A DNA stretch of 64,000 nucleotides from Ancylostoma caninum (taxonomy: Eukaryota > Nematoda > Chromadorea > Rhabditida > Ancylostomatidae): NCBI GenBank assembly GCA_037903475.1, contig JBAJFG010000615.1:1078501-1142500 (forward strand), given 5' to 3'. Every line of letters starts with the position of its first letter. Position 1 is the stretch's first letter. Below are positions 36,541 through 48,289 of the stretch, piece after piece. A model generated the notes under the pieces. That model worked only from the letters and a program-made list of their open reading frames with translations, searched no databases and was not told the origin of the DNA. Position numbers and translations under genes: made by a program.

Positions 36541-37129
36541 AATGCCTAAGCGAAAACAGCGGAAACTTACGTTACAACCTAATACAACATTTATATGACA
36601 CTTTTACGTTCAGCGTCTATAGCCCTGCAATTGTGGGGCTGAGAACTCGTCAATCTGCTCGACTGTCTGGAAGTGTAGTTTATGAATTGCCATCAAAACA
36701 AAACAGCCCTTCTCATGCTTTCGCGTCGGCTCTCAAGGGTTAATTTTACTGACGCTATGCAATTTGAAAACAATGAGATATTGCAGATACTGGCTCGGAA
36801 TTTGCCATAATAACGGAGGACGAAAACAGGAAGTGTTGGTGCGTAGGTCTTATAGGGCAGTGTGAGCCAATTTGTGAGTTTAGGCCAGACTATCGGAGAA
36901 GCTCTTTGTGTAACGTTTTCATCATCTTTCCCGGCAGCTTCCACCGTTGACTACTTCCAGTTTTTCTCAGTTTTCATTTTTTATTCTAAAAAATGATGTG
37001 CTCAAGTATGAATCTGAGTACGAGAGATGCTACCTTCCGGGGATAAGATTACATAAGCCAGCAACCTCGAGGTATGATTGGAATAGGGTAACCGCCCTCT
37101 TCAAGACAGGATGAACGAATTTCATGATA

Positions 37130-37278
37130 CACAGACACACAGACACACACACACACACTTACACACATACAGAATAAGCCCTTTATTATAACTCATGATG
37201 ATATGCTATATCATCATGAGTTATAATAACGGGCTTATTCTGATGATATGCTATATCATCATGAGTTATAATAACGGG

Positions 37279-37320
<42 letters not shown>
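37130..37320. repeat. Helitron-like 5' tips in opposing orientation, plus CA and TA tracts
   Basis: GAGTTATAATAACGGGCTTA occurs twice on the plus strand (37217 and 37262) and, as AAGCCCTTTATTATAACTCA, once inverted (37177). A 13-nt ATGATATGCTATATCATCAT palindrome separates them. A short CA tract lies to the left and about 40 bp of TA to the right. These are isolated copies of the TTATAATAACGGGCTTA end of elements A, B1 and B2. Confidence 0.6.
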
Positions 37321-37321
<1 letters not shown>

Positions 37322-37339
37322 TTGGTTTTTATTCTGAAT

Positions 37340-37800
37340 TACATAGTGGTACTTAAGATCTCGTAAGTGCTCCTCAAATTTTTACATCTTGAGTGGTGTT
37401 CCTTATTACACGGTTGAGGAGTGCTTCGAATTCGCGTAACCACGCGACCTAACTCTGAGCCATTTTTTGCGCATTGTTGAGCTTGAGAGATTAATAATCC
37501 TCATTAATCGATACAGTATTCTTAGCCGAAAATGCAATAAATTCTAGCAGTCAGTGTAATTATGAAGAACTACTTATGTTGGGATTCTTTGCAAAATCTT
37601 AAAGAGGAGAAAAGAGCAAGGATTTCAGAAGACGTGAATATTAAAAGGAGCCCGGTCCTCATTGGAGTGAATGAAATACTGGAAATTGTCAAACAATTCA
37701 TAGTACACATTCAAAAAATATAGATCAAAAAAGTCAAAAACCTTCAGGCCACATGGCTTGGGAGATTTTGTGTGGGATATTAGCATATTATGCGAGATTT
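37340..37800. repeat. Dispersed repeat R2, copy 1
   Basis: It matches, in direct orientation, 41640-41720 (ATCTCxTAAGTGCT.CTxAAATTTTTxCATCTTGA) and 42280-42540 (AAATTCTAG.AG..ACTGT, AAAGAGGAxxAAAGAGC, GAATGAAATA.TG). The second copy is split by about 560 bp. Confidence 0.5.
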
Positions 37801-39207
37801 GTTGTTAAAGTGTAATACTTATTATGATTTACAGACGGATAAATAACAAGCAATCTTGTTATTTATTAGCTGTAAATTATAACTAAGAGTTTGCAATTCA
37901 TTTCTCAGGACAAAAGAGTGTAAAACTCGACAGTCTTGTCATCGTCTTGGGACAAATTCGTCTTGAATTACTTAATCTGCTGACTAAAGTAGGCCGGAGA
38001 AATTTATTGAGGGTGTAGTAATGACTTTCACATTTTTAGGTGGGTCGCAAGAGGCTAGACCTTCATATTGTCGTGCATGACCCATTTTCTATCAACAATA
38101 ACAATCCTTCCAGGCAATGGGTTGCTTGGATATCTTTAGATCAAACATTTGCAGATTTGTGTGTGTGTGTGTCGACATTGCTGTTCTTCGCAACATATAG
38201 AATTGTCTTCTCCTTCTTTCAGTTCTCTTCAAATGACGGTTAAAAAGCTTCCCTATGATGTCCTGCCCACTTTGCACTGATTCAACCTGCTCTTTCCGGA
38301 CACCTTTGCGAAAAATGAGTTGGTGATGCGCTCATAGGTCATTCTTTAATCTCTCACCTACACCTCGAATTCCTGGGAGCCCACAAGTACCTGCCATTTT
38401 GAAGAAGATACTCTACAAAAACGCATTACTGATGCAATGGTTCGCTTCTCTTGGTGATCGTTCTCATTTAAATTTATGAAGCAAAAATCCACGAATCAGC
38501 TGACTGCACATAGCATTGCTTTTATACCTAATACACGGTTACCCTGTGAGTTAGATCCAAAACAAAAGTGGTGTGGGTAGTCTCGACAGCCGGATGAGAA
38601 GTAAGTTTTCTGTTTGAGTCAGATGCAGATTCGGAAATGATTCGCAGATAGCCTGGGATTCCAATATCAAGACGAAAACTCCACTCTTAGAAGGTGAAGT
38701 TCACTGTTTGCTAGAGAATTGGAACGGAATCATTTACCGTTGGCTGCTAGCTTCACCATCACTGATCGTGTTCTTGTTGATTGTGATGGCGCATATATTG
38801 CGTGCTTGTTAGTAGCACTGAAGATGAAAAATAAATTAGAAAAGAAGGCTGTGGCGGGTACCCTTCCTAAAAATCTAAATGAAGGGTGCATGGATTTTTC
38901 AGCTCTGAGCATCCGATATTTTTTGTACTCCTGTGTCTCCTAATTCTTTTTGTCTCCTAAATTATTGGCAAAATCAATCGAGTTATATTATCTTTATGGA
39001 CGTTTCTGCAAATAATGTCCTTGAATAGAGTACCATTTTGTTCTATTTTCGTAATCCTATGAGAACTGGGCGATTTTTAAGCATCCGATCTGATCTCAAT
39101 CTCCTAGCCTGAAATTCTCACGTCATGCGCTTTGTTCACAGTAATAGGGAGGTGACCCTTGAACGAAAAGTCACACCCTCCCTTTTCCTTCTTAGAAATT
39201 GCGTAAT
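37801..39207. other. Region downstream of the 39-43 kb gene, nothing recognised
   Basis: No coding-like exons with matching splice sites. ORFs of 60-74 codons at 38.0-38.9 kb are unsupported. It may contain the 3' UTR of the minus-strand gene ending at 39208. Confidence 0.35.
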
Positions 39208-42200
39208 TTATGCATTTTCGATAAGAGTGGTGCATCTTCCCCAAGAGCGAAAACGTCTTATGCGACCCGAAGATTCTAGGATGTTGCTCATTGCATTGGT
39301 GAAAACGTAACTTAGTTGTGCAATAACTTGACAAAGATTAATTTCCGAATTAGGTTCAAAAATTGTTGGAGGAACTGAAAAAAGGAAGGAAGCTTTTTCA
39401 GTCGATAGAGTTTCAATTTTCCAGATGGAAAATTGAAAATTATTAAGCAATTTACGGATCAAAATTTAAGAAAGAACAAACCTGTACGCGGCCTTTTTGT
39501 GGTGAATTGTTGATGCGTTGGGTATATGACTGGCTTGACGACTTCACCTTAAAGAGACGCTTTTAGCACTATTAGATGGATTACGTTGTTAATGATGCCA
39601 GAACAGAGTATGACATACTATGTATGTCTCATTGACTCTTTGTGGCAATGTAAGTGACGAGGGGTAACATGCAAGACTCGGTAGGGTAAGCCATATCAGT
39701 CGTGGACGAAATTTGGGTCGAAACGTTGTACTACACTTTGAAAATAAATTCCACTTAACGCCACTACGCATGTTCCCCATTTACCAACTTAATGCGGTTA
39801 TGAGAGACCCTTATCAACCCTTATCAAAAATCATTAGAGAGGAGAAATGAGCCAGAACTTGAGCAAATGTGGATAATGGGGAAAAGAAACCTGTCGCGAC
39901 TTCGTGCGGCTCTTTTTACGTTATCACAAAGTTCGCCAGATGACTGCGCGCAATGGCCTCTAGGTTCCTCGCACGCGCACGTTAGGCTCTGCTGCCCGCG
40001 TCGCGAGCGCATAAATAGCTGGCACACGTGTACTGAAGATTCATTCGTCGTCTGGCTTTTGCGGAGAGCGGTTGCGAGAAGTCAGTGGATGTTGTTTTGA
40101 TCTTGGTCACAAGTGTCGATTCCACTAGTATGGCCATGGGAAGAGGAGGAGCGAATCCAAGTCTGAGGTAACCCGGAGTCACTGAGCTTGGCATGGAGGC
40201 TTTGAGCATACGCTGTCACTGCGTGCCTCTCATACATCCGGAGAGTTTGTGCCTGTTACCTCTGCATTGGCTGGGTTGATTGGATCCTCCTTTAGTGTAT
40301 ATTTGTGTTCATATTTTGCGGGATCATAAATTTGGGCAATTTATGTGTTCATTTGGTGCACCAAAAATCACAGACTTGTGCCGCGAAGATAGCGGTTATA
40401 CTAGCAGTATAATTACCGTCTTATATCTGTGCGTATTATCAGCGCTGGCAAGATTTTCGTGCATGATCACATTTGTCGTTACTGTCTAGTTGTGGTCACA
40501 TGTGTCAGTGTTGGTGCATCCACGGATGTACCGGAATGTAGTTCTGAAACAATGGGGTATTGGTATGGTTGGTAAGTTATGGGCCTCCACCGCAGTTGTG
40601 CTATGAGTAACGAAGCAGATGAACTCATGCATTGCGATGCAAGCCAAACGTGCTATCAGCCTTGGCGGGTTACACGTCCCGTCAGTATCAGATTGCGAGT
40701 TTCCTGGTAGTTGCTCCTCCAATACGTTGGCTCTGAGGTTCGCTAAACACTGCCATGTGCAACTCCGGGAAATCACGCTAGAACCCAGTATTGAGTGGAT
40801 TGAACGGAAAATTAATGATTGTCAAATATTTTGCAGTGGAATTTAAAAAAAGAAACGAACCACGTTGCTGCATCATCATCTCGAAGCGTTTGTCCACGAG
40901 TGACTTCTCGTACTTGGCGAATTCATCTAAAGAAGAGACAATCCGCATTATTTGAGTCACCACGTTGCTTAACAGAACCTATTTGGCTGGCGAAAGCGGT
41001 CCTTATATGAGGTCTTACATGTCCACAGGGGGAAGTCCTTACTTCTTGATACATGCCCTTTCGTGAATTTTTATTATTGCTGATAACTATCTTTTTTATA
41101 GATGAAGTTCACGCGCGGACGACAGGCACTTAGGGGCCACATTCTAGAAAAAACAAACTCAAAAAGTCATCCGAATTTAAAAGGATTTGTGCTCATCAAG
41201 TAGTTCAAATGTTTTTTACGCTTTAATATGTTTTGGCAACTAACAAATAATTCTATGAATGAAACTAGTTGTAGTCGGTGCCAAATATTCTGCTCAATGT
41301 ATTTTTTTATCCAAACCTTCAATTCGGAGTAAACTGAAAACTTCGATATTCAAGAGAGAAAGAGCCACACATGCCGAGAGCACCAAGAGCCCTCTGGTAG
41401 CCTGAGAAAATTTCAGTTTGAGCCTTCTTATCTACTCCAGTTCTTTCAGTTTGGATATTCGCATCGATGTCTGAATTACCAAACATAGTAATCATATTAC
41501 TCGGTTCATATCCTAAATTACATATGCATGCAAATTATATTTCCGTGGAACACAGTTTTCACCACATATAGCTAATTTTCTCATTGACTCTTTTCCTCTT
41601 TTGTAGTCCATTTTGTCAAAAAAATGCACTGTACGATTTTCAGGTCGTTATTTCGATCTCCTAAGTGCTTCTTAAATTTTTGCATCTTGATCAATGTTTC
41701 TTACTACACAAGCAAGGATATTAGACTAAGGGGGGGGGAGGGTTTACACCTGGGTGGAATGCCATTTCGCTTTTCCAAAAATCCCTGATGAACGTAATAG
41801 CTGGCTCACTCTCGATAGGTTCAGAACATCTCTCCTCAAAGCTGAAAATCTCCTATGCGTATCGCACGCCATAGAAAGTGAAACAGTCCTTCAAAATAAG
41901 TGGTGAGAAGTACTTCAAAAAGCTGTTCTCCTTGACTTCTTCAACAAAACTAAGTTTGTCCGAGGAATACCGTAAATTTTTGTCATTTTTTGTCATTTTT
42001 CATTATAATTTCGGTCATCCAGTACTATCATCTGATTTTGAGTCCATTTTACATATTTTATTGAGTTGTCGTATGAGTTTCCCTTCATTTTTGGGTTTTC
42101 CTTCCAATTTTGTTTTTCCTCTCCACTGAAGCACAGTTGAAAATTGAGCGATATATGACCCGTCGCTCTTGACTAGAGATACGACTGCGCCCAGTTGAGG

Positions 42201-43289
42201 TTGGTAGCAGTTCGATATGAGCGATTTTAAACGGTTAGATGACATTCTTCATCTTCAGTAGGGATGTTCTCTGTGATTTCCTTAATGGAAAACACAGTAA
42301 ATTCTAGGAGCCACTGTTATCATAAAAAGCTACTTAGATTGGAATTCTTGCCAAAATTCTAAAGAGGAGGAAAGAGCCAGGATTTCAGAAAAAGTGGATA
42401 CGTACTGAAAGGGTCCCAGCCTTCAATGATGTGAATGAAATATTGATGTTTGTCAAGCGATCCATAATACAAATTTGCAAAAAAAGTAAGAAACTTTTGG
42501 CCCCGAAAATCGCGAGATTTTGTCGATTGCCTTTTGCGAGATCTTGTCGAAAATCAAATAAAAAAATCAATCAAAATCAAATCAACCGTGAGACTAGAAA
42601 ATTTACTTTATTTTGGATGATTTGTTATCAGGAAATTTGCAAAACGAAGTAAGAAAGGAACTTCGAGCGACTTTACCCCGGAAAGTTTGTCCTGAATTTC
42701 ATTGAGGAGTCTACCTAAAAGAGAAACATTTCACACTACTTTGGACATGAAGTTGCTTGCGCCGCGGCTGCACCCTACATGGAGTATGGCAGTCTATGTC
42801 GCCATCGCCCGACTCTAATACTTAGTCATCGCTGGCACATTGTGCTGGAGAAAAAAACCAAAATTCGAAAACTCTCTCACTGTGCAGGCACCCTTTCGTA
42901 AATTTTCAATCATTGTATTGAATTACCTTCAAATCCTTTGAAAGATCGAGACGAAGTGGGTAATAGGTCAGGAAGAAGGTCTTTGCCTGAAGCAAAAAAA
43001 AAAACTCGAAAAAACAAACAAAAAAAAAGCAGAAAAAGAGGTCGCTCATAAACATTGGTAGATACAAATGCTGATTAAGTTAAATTTGCGCTTCTGAACA
43101 GTGTGAATATGTTTTCTAGTTTGGGTTCGCATTTGCAATTAGTTGATGATACTGTAGATAGAGTTTTGTTATCATACTCAGAACCGAATAATTAATCAGA
43201 CTTATTTGCTCGAATGAAATACAAAGAGGCACACTCACCAACTTCTAAGAGCTTTTTCCCCGCCGATATGACGAATTTGGGTATGGGTA
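39208..43289 (-). CDS. Unknown protein, seven 3' exons, N-terminus missing
   Basis: Exons in transcript order: 43239-43289, 42927-42986, 42677-42714, 42053-42125, 40861-40926, 39482-39547, 39208-39374. Every junction agrees in phase (mostly phase 1) and ends at TAA 39208, giving about 171 residues. In order they read PKFVISAGKKLLEVG, KDLLPDLLPTSS, RLLNEIQDKLSG, a Lys-rich segment, a helix EFAKYEKSLVDKRFEMMMQQ, a basic linker TTKRPRT, then INLCQVIAQLSYVFTNAMSN and a basic tail. Acceptors are mostly TTTTAG or TTTTTCAG. The 42053-42125 exon is the least certain. No family is recognised; the mix of short helices suggests an intracellular scaffold or adaptor, but this is a guess. Confidence 0.6.
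39548..40860 (-). other. Intron of the unknown gene, with promoter-like block
   Basis: No exon found. 39900-40150 contains GCGCATAAATAGCTGGCACA and a CG-rich stretch resembling a TATA-box region of an LTR or promoter. GGTCACAxGTGTC recurs at 40105 and 40494. I see no paired LTRs, so no retrotransposon is called. Confidence 0.3.
41640..42540. repeat. Dispersed repeat R2, copy 2 (split)
   Basis: Blocks 41640-41720 and 42280-42540 align to 37340-37800. The intervening 0.56 kb includes the proposed 42053-42125 exon of the minus-strand gene, which raises some doubt about that exon. Confidence 0.45.
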
Positions 43290-44680
43290 CTAAATAATTC
43301 ATGAAAATAATCAAGTTACTTGAATAATCCATCAGTCAACAAAGCTGGAAATGTTCAAATTATATGCGGTTATCATAAATATTGACTTTCTTTGCCTCTT
43401 TACTCCAATTCTGCGAAGCTACGAAGATGGAGCGCGCATTTATAGTTTTACACCCATTTAGTTGGAAATTTATTTTCGTGTTTCGGTCGATGTGCCGATC
43501 CACTAGGGCTCTACTTTGCGCAGGGAACTTTGTCACACTCTTTCTTTGAAGCAATCACCTATTTGGCTCTGTGGCAGAATTTGCTGCACTACTTCAGGTT
43601 AATTCCATGGCGCTCATCTACGTTAAATCCGTCATATGAGAGGAATTCCGCGTTTAGGCAGTTGTTAGGGGTCTTTGCCACCGATGGTATGTAAATAGTG
43701 CTCTGTGTATTTGTCTTTTTTACGTTACAGCTTCTACGGATTTGGTGAGATTGAGATGGTGTTCATACATAAGCCGTTTAGCACCACATCTACTCAGGGC
43801 TATCGGGCCGCAAAAGTCGCCTGCCGTGCGAGCGGGACGCCTAGATTTGTGGGCGGAGCTTACGTCCGTGCGAGCGGGCCGCGAAGAAATCTCTACAGTA
43901 GTGCGTGGGACGCTGCTGCTACGCACATTTACAGAATAAAAAAAATGTATGTTGAACAAACACCATATCTACACCAAGTACTAATGCTGTAATACTTTTT
44001 TTTTAGTAATTCACCCTACGTTTTGCTTTCCACAGAAAAAAATTGAACATAACTGATTTCTCCATAGGCTCTGTTCAGAAAACGTATGTAGTATACACAC
44101 GTTATTGTATTAGTCCTAGACTAACCTAGCAAAAACTCAAATCTACCACCATATATTATCGTTCGTTTGCAATCAATAGAAGATGATGACCGATCATTCC
44201 CCTGGATATTCCTTAGGCTATTCACATCATTTACGCGATGGCGCCTAAATGCTATGGAACGCCTCAGGTGTTGTTCCGCCTACCTCAGCTTTGCTTGATG
44301 ACTGCATACCGCTACTCACTGTCGCGTAGGAAGGCTGCACATCGTAAATTTTTTTTCGTTGTCAAGATATGTCGTGATCATATAAAATTCGCAGAATAAA
44401 ATCGCATTCGAATGTGGTATTTATTTAAACGACTGTAATTTAGAACATGAATGGGAATTCCGGCAATAAACATGGAAATCATTTTCGGGTAGGATGTCGC
44501 AAATATGGATGTGGGTGATTTCTAACTGATTTATTATTATTAGAACGCGTTTCATTAAATATATGTAGTCATTATTCACTTTTAACTTTCCGACAAATAG
44601 ATTTTTAGCTGTAGTGCTTCGATTTTCATTCTTGCTATTTTTTCTCTCGTTCTCCAAAATTATTACAAGTGATAAGTAAT
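43290..44680. other. Between two divergent gene models
   Basis: This probably holds missing 5' exons and promoters of the minus-strand gene on the left and plus-strand gene on the right. CGTGCGAGCGGG occurs twice at 43827-43884. A protein-like minus-strand stretch, DVQPSYATVSSGMQSSSKAE (44270-44345), precedes a GTAGGC donor but has the wrong phase to join the next known exon. Confidence 0.3.
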
Positions 44681-44694
44681 GGTTTTCGCTGATT

Positions 44695-44778
44695 GTGGAA
44701 GAGCGCCTCGACCGATTGCGTGCCGATCGAGAATATTTGGCATGGCTTCAGAGTAAACAGGGACGACAAACCGAACTC
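44695..44778 (+). CDS. Possible exon, unknown gene
   Basis: Reads VEERLDRLRADREYLAWLQS then KQGRQTEL into a GTAAGTC donor: clearly coding-like and helical. The upstream boundary is unclear (no TTTTCAG), and its phase does not fit the exon at 45468 directly, so another exon must lie between if they belong to one gene. Confidence 0.4.
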
Positions 44779-45467
44779 GTAAGTCTCAATGAAGATCCTG
44801 AAGTAGCGCACAGTTCAAGTTGGTTCAATTTTCAAAACCATAGTGATTAGACGAAATTAAAAAAGTGAAACGCTAAGAATCAAGGCTACATTGAAACGGA
44901 TATCAATGGTGGCATATATAGCGACAAAATAGTAACAATAGTTACAAAGAGCTACTGTTATTAAATTTGTTTACTGTATTTGCCACTATTATAAAGTGCT
45001 ACTACTGTACTTCAGCGGCCCCACTACAGACGCTAAGCTCGAAGAAAACGGATTTTTTTTTGAAAACATCTGTAAAGGCGTACTCGAGGGTCCTGACCTC
45101 GAATATCATGTTCATTTCGCACGACATTATCGATATTATCGTTTTTTTAAAAGTTCAACTCATCTAGATCTCACTGAAAAATTACGCGTAATTTCTAGAG
45201 CTCCCGAATATCTCGATTTCGTTGATATTCAACAAGTTTTTCTCTGTATAGCGATGTAGTTCACGACTTTACTGGGCTTTACCTCTTTAAATCGCCCCTC
45301 CCCCCACCTTTTCTTGCAAAATCTTTGCCAAATGGATCGGTAGTGGGGTCGCCGAAGTACAACAGAATAACTTCTTGCTCATCTATGATTAGTGACATAA
45401 TATGTTTAGAAATATGTATAGAAACATATGTATTATGTCAGTAAATAAGGTAGAATATGTAAAATAG

Positions 45468-46341
45468 ATGTGACTCGTGATTTACCTGATGATGAACGGC
45501 TTTGCGAGGATACAACAGGGACAGAGAATGATGGAGTTCATCAAAGTTCCACGACTACCAACGAGGTAGACTACAACCGAGATATGAGTACGTTTATCTG
45601 GGTAGAAACGACTCGTAATGTTGATCCCTAGGTCAATTTTACGTGTCTACTCTGTTCCATTCAGATTTTGATGATCGCATCATGTACTATGCCATGATAT
45701 GGATTCAAAAAGCCGAACTAAGGCGCAAAAAGCATTGTTTGGAGTGCGGAAGAGGAGTTCAGAATATGGCTGCTCTAAATGTCACATAGCAGGACAGCGC
45801 ATAGGCTCACACCGAGTTTGGATCTCGACAGAGGACGATAATATTTCTCTACGAGAATCAAACTCGTATGTCTCAGATGGAAGACTTGGTAGAAACGGAG
45901 TCCCAAGTAGGTCTCAACTGGACCTCTTGGCAAAACCTTCTAAATTCATTGAAGAAGAGACAACGATTATGCGGATCATCACGCCTTGCGATTTTCCTGG
46001 GGATGCGCTGCAGGTATGCTCTGAAGGAGTGACCAAGGACAGGTCAAGGTTGTAGGTCACTCAGTCTTTTAGAATGCATTCTTTCACCCCTACAAGATCC
46101 CACACTCATCTCTTCCGAAGTTGGTTGCCAGACCTAGAGTTCACTGTGCGGCCAGTTCCCTAAAACTCTCCAACCAACATCGTAAGTTTCAGAAACAGAA
46201 GCATCATTGAAAATTGTTACAATTTCCTTGTCTTTCAGAAGGAGACGACTGTTTGCGGAAAATGTGGGAGCGCAACAAATGATACGGGATGAGGAGATGC
46301 CAATTGAGCAGGAGGAAGTGCAATCCGGTATGGATGGCTAA
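45468..46341 (+). CDS. Unknown protein, four exons, 5' end missing
   Basis: Exons 45468-45587, 45665-45756, 45832-46013 and 46239-46341 join in phase and end at TAA 46339-46341. The reading is an acidic Ser/Thr-rich start (DLPDDERLCEDTTGTEND), then FDDRIMYYAMIWIQKAELRR and KKHCLECG (a CxxC pair), then ENQTRMSQMEDLVETESQVG and the basic helix SWQNLLNSLKKRQRL, and a final acidic tail RDEEMPIEQEEVQSG. The 75-nt intron 45757-45831 is needed to remove two TAG codons; its donor GTTCAG is weak. No family is recognised. An alternative exon (46073-46163) would give a different C-terminus. Confidence 0.5.
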
Positions 46342-46356
46342 CAATAGTAGTTTTAG

Positions 46357-46528
46357 CTTATTTCAAAATTATGTTGGTTTAAGGAACGTGTACAACCGAC
46401 CGGAGTTCAACATCGAGACTCCGGAGGAGACTGTTAGGAAGACAACGTCCCTGTACGATTGTGTCTCAAATGGTGCCCTGGCCATGAACAAAGCAGCACG
46501 ACTGATACTTGACCAAAGGCGGAACTTC
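46357..46528 (+). CDS. Possible exon cut off by a transposon
   Basis: After TTTTAG the plus strand reads LFQNYVGLRNVYNRPEFNIE, then TPEETVRKTTSLYDCVSNGA and an ARLILDQRRNF helix, ending at a possible GTTTGT donor. It looks strongly coding, but its phase does not match the preceding exon. The TIR element begins 11 bp later, so this may be a distinct gene or a displaced exon. Confidence 0.4.
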
Positions 46529-46538
46529 ATGTTTGTTA

Positions 46539-47826
46539 CTCTGAACTTTCGTACCACGGTGGACCCACCGTTATCCCATGGTTAATGTTCGGCACGTCAA
46601 CCATGGGCAAATAGTGGGGCAACCGTGGGCTATTCGTGGGGCCACCCTGGACTAACTAGGGGATTCACGAGGGGAAACTGTGGGATTTCGGTGGAGAAAC
46701 TGGGGTATTTCCAGGGATTTTCCAGGGTTTAATCGGGGTATTTCCAAGTGTTAATCAGGGCACTTCCAGGGGTTAATCGGGGTAATTCAACGAGTGAGGC
46801 GGGGGTCATCATGCTCTTCCGCCCACATTCTCATCGTGTCCTGATCGCCTTTTTCTGGATAAACACCACATAACAGCATAGTGATTTATTTCCAACAAAT
46901 TGGCATTTAAAAACAGTACAATCATGACTGCAACAGAACAACAATGTTTAGTGGAGAGAAACCAAGGACTTTGCATTTTCATGTGGCCTGAATATGAGCA
47001 GGATTTTCACCCACTTGGAACGATCACGCGCTTGGACAGGCCTTCTTCCTCGTGAAGAAGTCAGAAGGAATGTACGAATGTAGGAATTTGAGCATTCATG
47101 AGTGTTGACTCAATTACTTCTCCTCTAACATTAGTTACGATATGTGCCCACTAACTACGTCAAAGAATACCTAAAAGAGCTAGTACTGAAGTAAGCACTG
47201 AAACAAAATCCTCGCTTCATCAAGGAGAGTTCGCGTCATACTTTTGCTATAGTCGTTTACGCCGTTTGCCGTGCTGGAGTCTCAGAGTTAGTAGAAGTCC
47301 AGAGGAACACACCACAAGCGGGAGCGGAATCGGATGAATTGATTGGAACCAGCAAACACAATGAATGATGATGTTTTCATCAAATACCTATGTCATTCTG
47401 CAAACACGCTCCCGCGGGACCGGTCTTCAGATGAGGTAAAGGTGGGTGAATGGTGGGCAAATGGTGGGCGAATGGTGGTTAAAACGGGGAGTAAGGCGGA
47501 ATTGGGATAGGTGGGATAACGGTGGGCAAATGGTGGGCAAAAGGTAGTTCACCCGTGGAAAAATGGAAATGTGGGCTAATAGTGGGCAAAGGGAGGGCAA
47601 ACGGAGGTTCCACCATTGATTCTCAGAGCACGTCATCAGTCATCAGTCCCACGGTGGGCCCACCGTGAGGAAAAGGTGGGCGCACCGTGGGACTGATGAC
47701 AATGGTGGGCTAACGGTGGGATAAGTGGGTGCGGACATCATAATCGGGGGATATCTGGGAGATAACTGGAGGGTAACGGTGGGCCCACTGTCGGTTGGGG
47801 GCCCACCGTGGTACGAAAGTTCAGAG
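46539..47826. mobile_element. 1.3-kb TIR element rich in GTGGGC repeats
   Basis: Inverted ends CTCTGAACTTTCGTACCACG, flanked by TA (46537-46538, 47827-47828). Both ends continue into GGTGG/CCCACCG blocks. The left 250 bp and right 400 bp carry irregular GGTGGGCAAAT and GGGGTATTTCCAGGG repeats. The centre has no transposase ORF. Matching MVRKFRV starts at the two ends are the same TIR read twice. Confidence 0.65.
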
Positions 47827-48289
47827 TAGTTATGTTATATTCACGTTGCGCCTATAAGGCATTTCATTTGTTAATAGTGCTAAATTATTGTGCGCGTCTA
47901 CGTATTAGTCAGTTACTTCCGGGTAAAAACCACTATTCCTCATTACTGATCTGTGAATGTTATAATATTATACTTGAACCAAATAATGTTTGGATGCCGG
48001 GAAAGCAAAAACAGCAAACGAATGTACGGACTATAGTAAACGAATGCACAGACTGCTACGACAACAGCAAAAAAAAAGCAAGCAGTGGTCTCCATTGCCA
48101 CATCGCACTCATCACAAAAGGCAAATGAGAAGGTACCGTTCGATAAAACATACGAATCAATCGTATATACCACCAAACATACCAGTTTCAACGTGTTTCA
48201 CGTGAAAAACGGATCAAGACATCGAATTTTCTTAAAATGAATCAGTTCATTGTGAACAACACAATTGCTCGCTTCAATCCCACGTTTTT

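Noticed and set aside
39815..40810. LTR retrotransposon
   Set aside because: A TATA-like block and a repeated GGTCACAxGTGTC exist, but I found no paired LTRs, primer-binding site or gag/pol sequence.
46369..48128. Two ORFs beginning MVRKFRV thought to be a duplicated gene
   Set aside because: They start in the inverted terminal repeat of one transposon; downstream sequences are unrelated.
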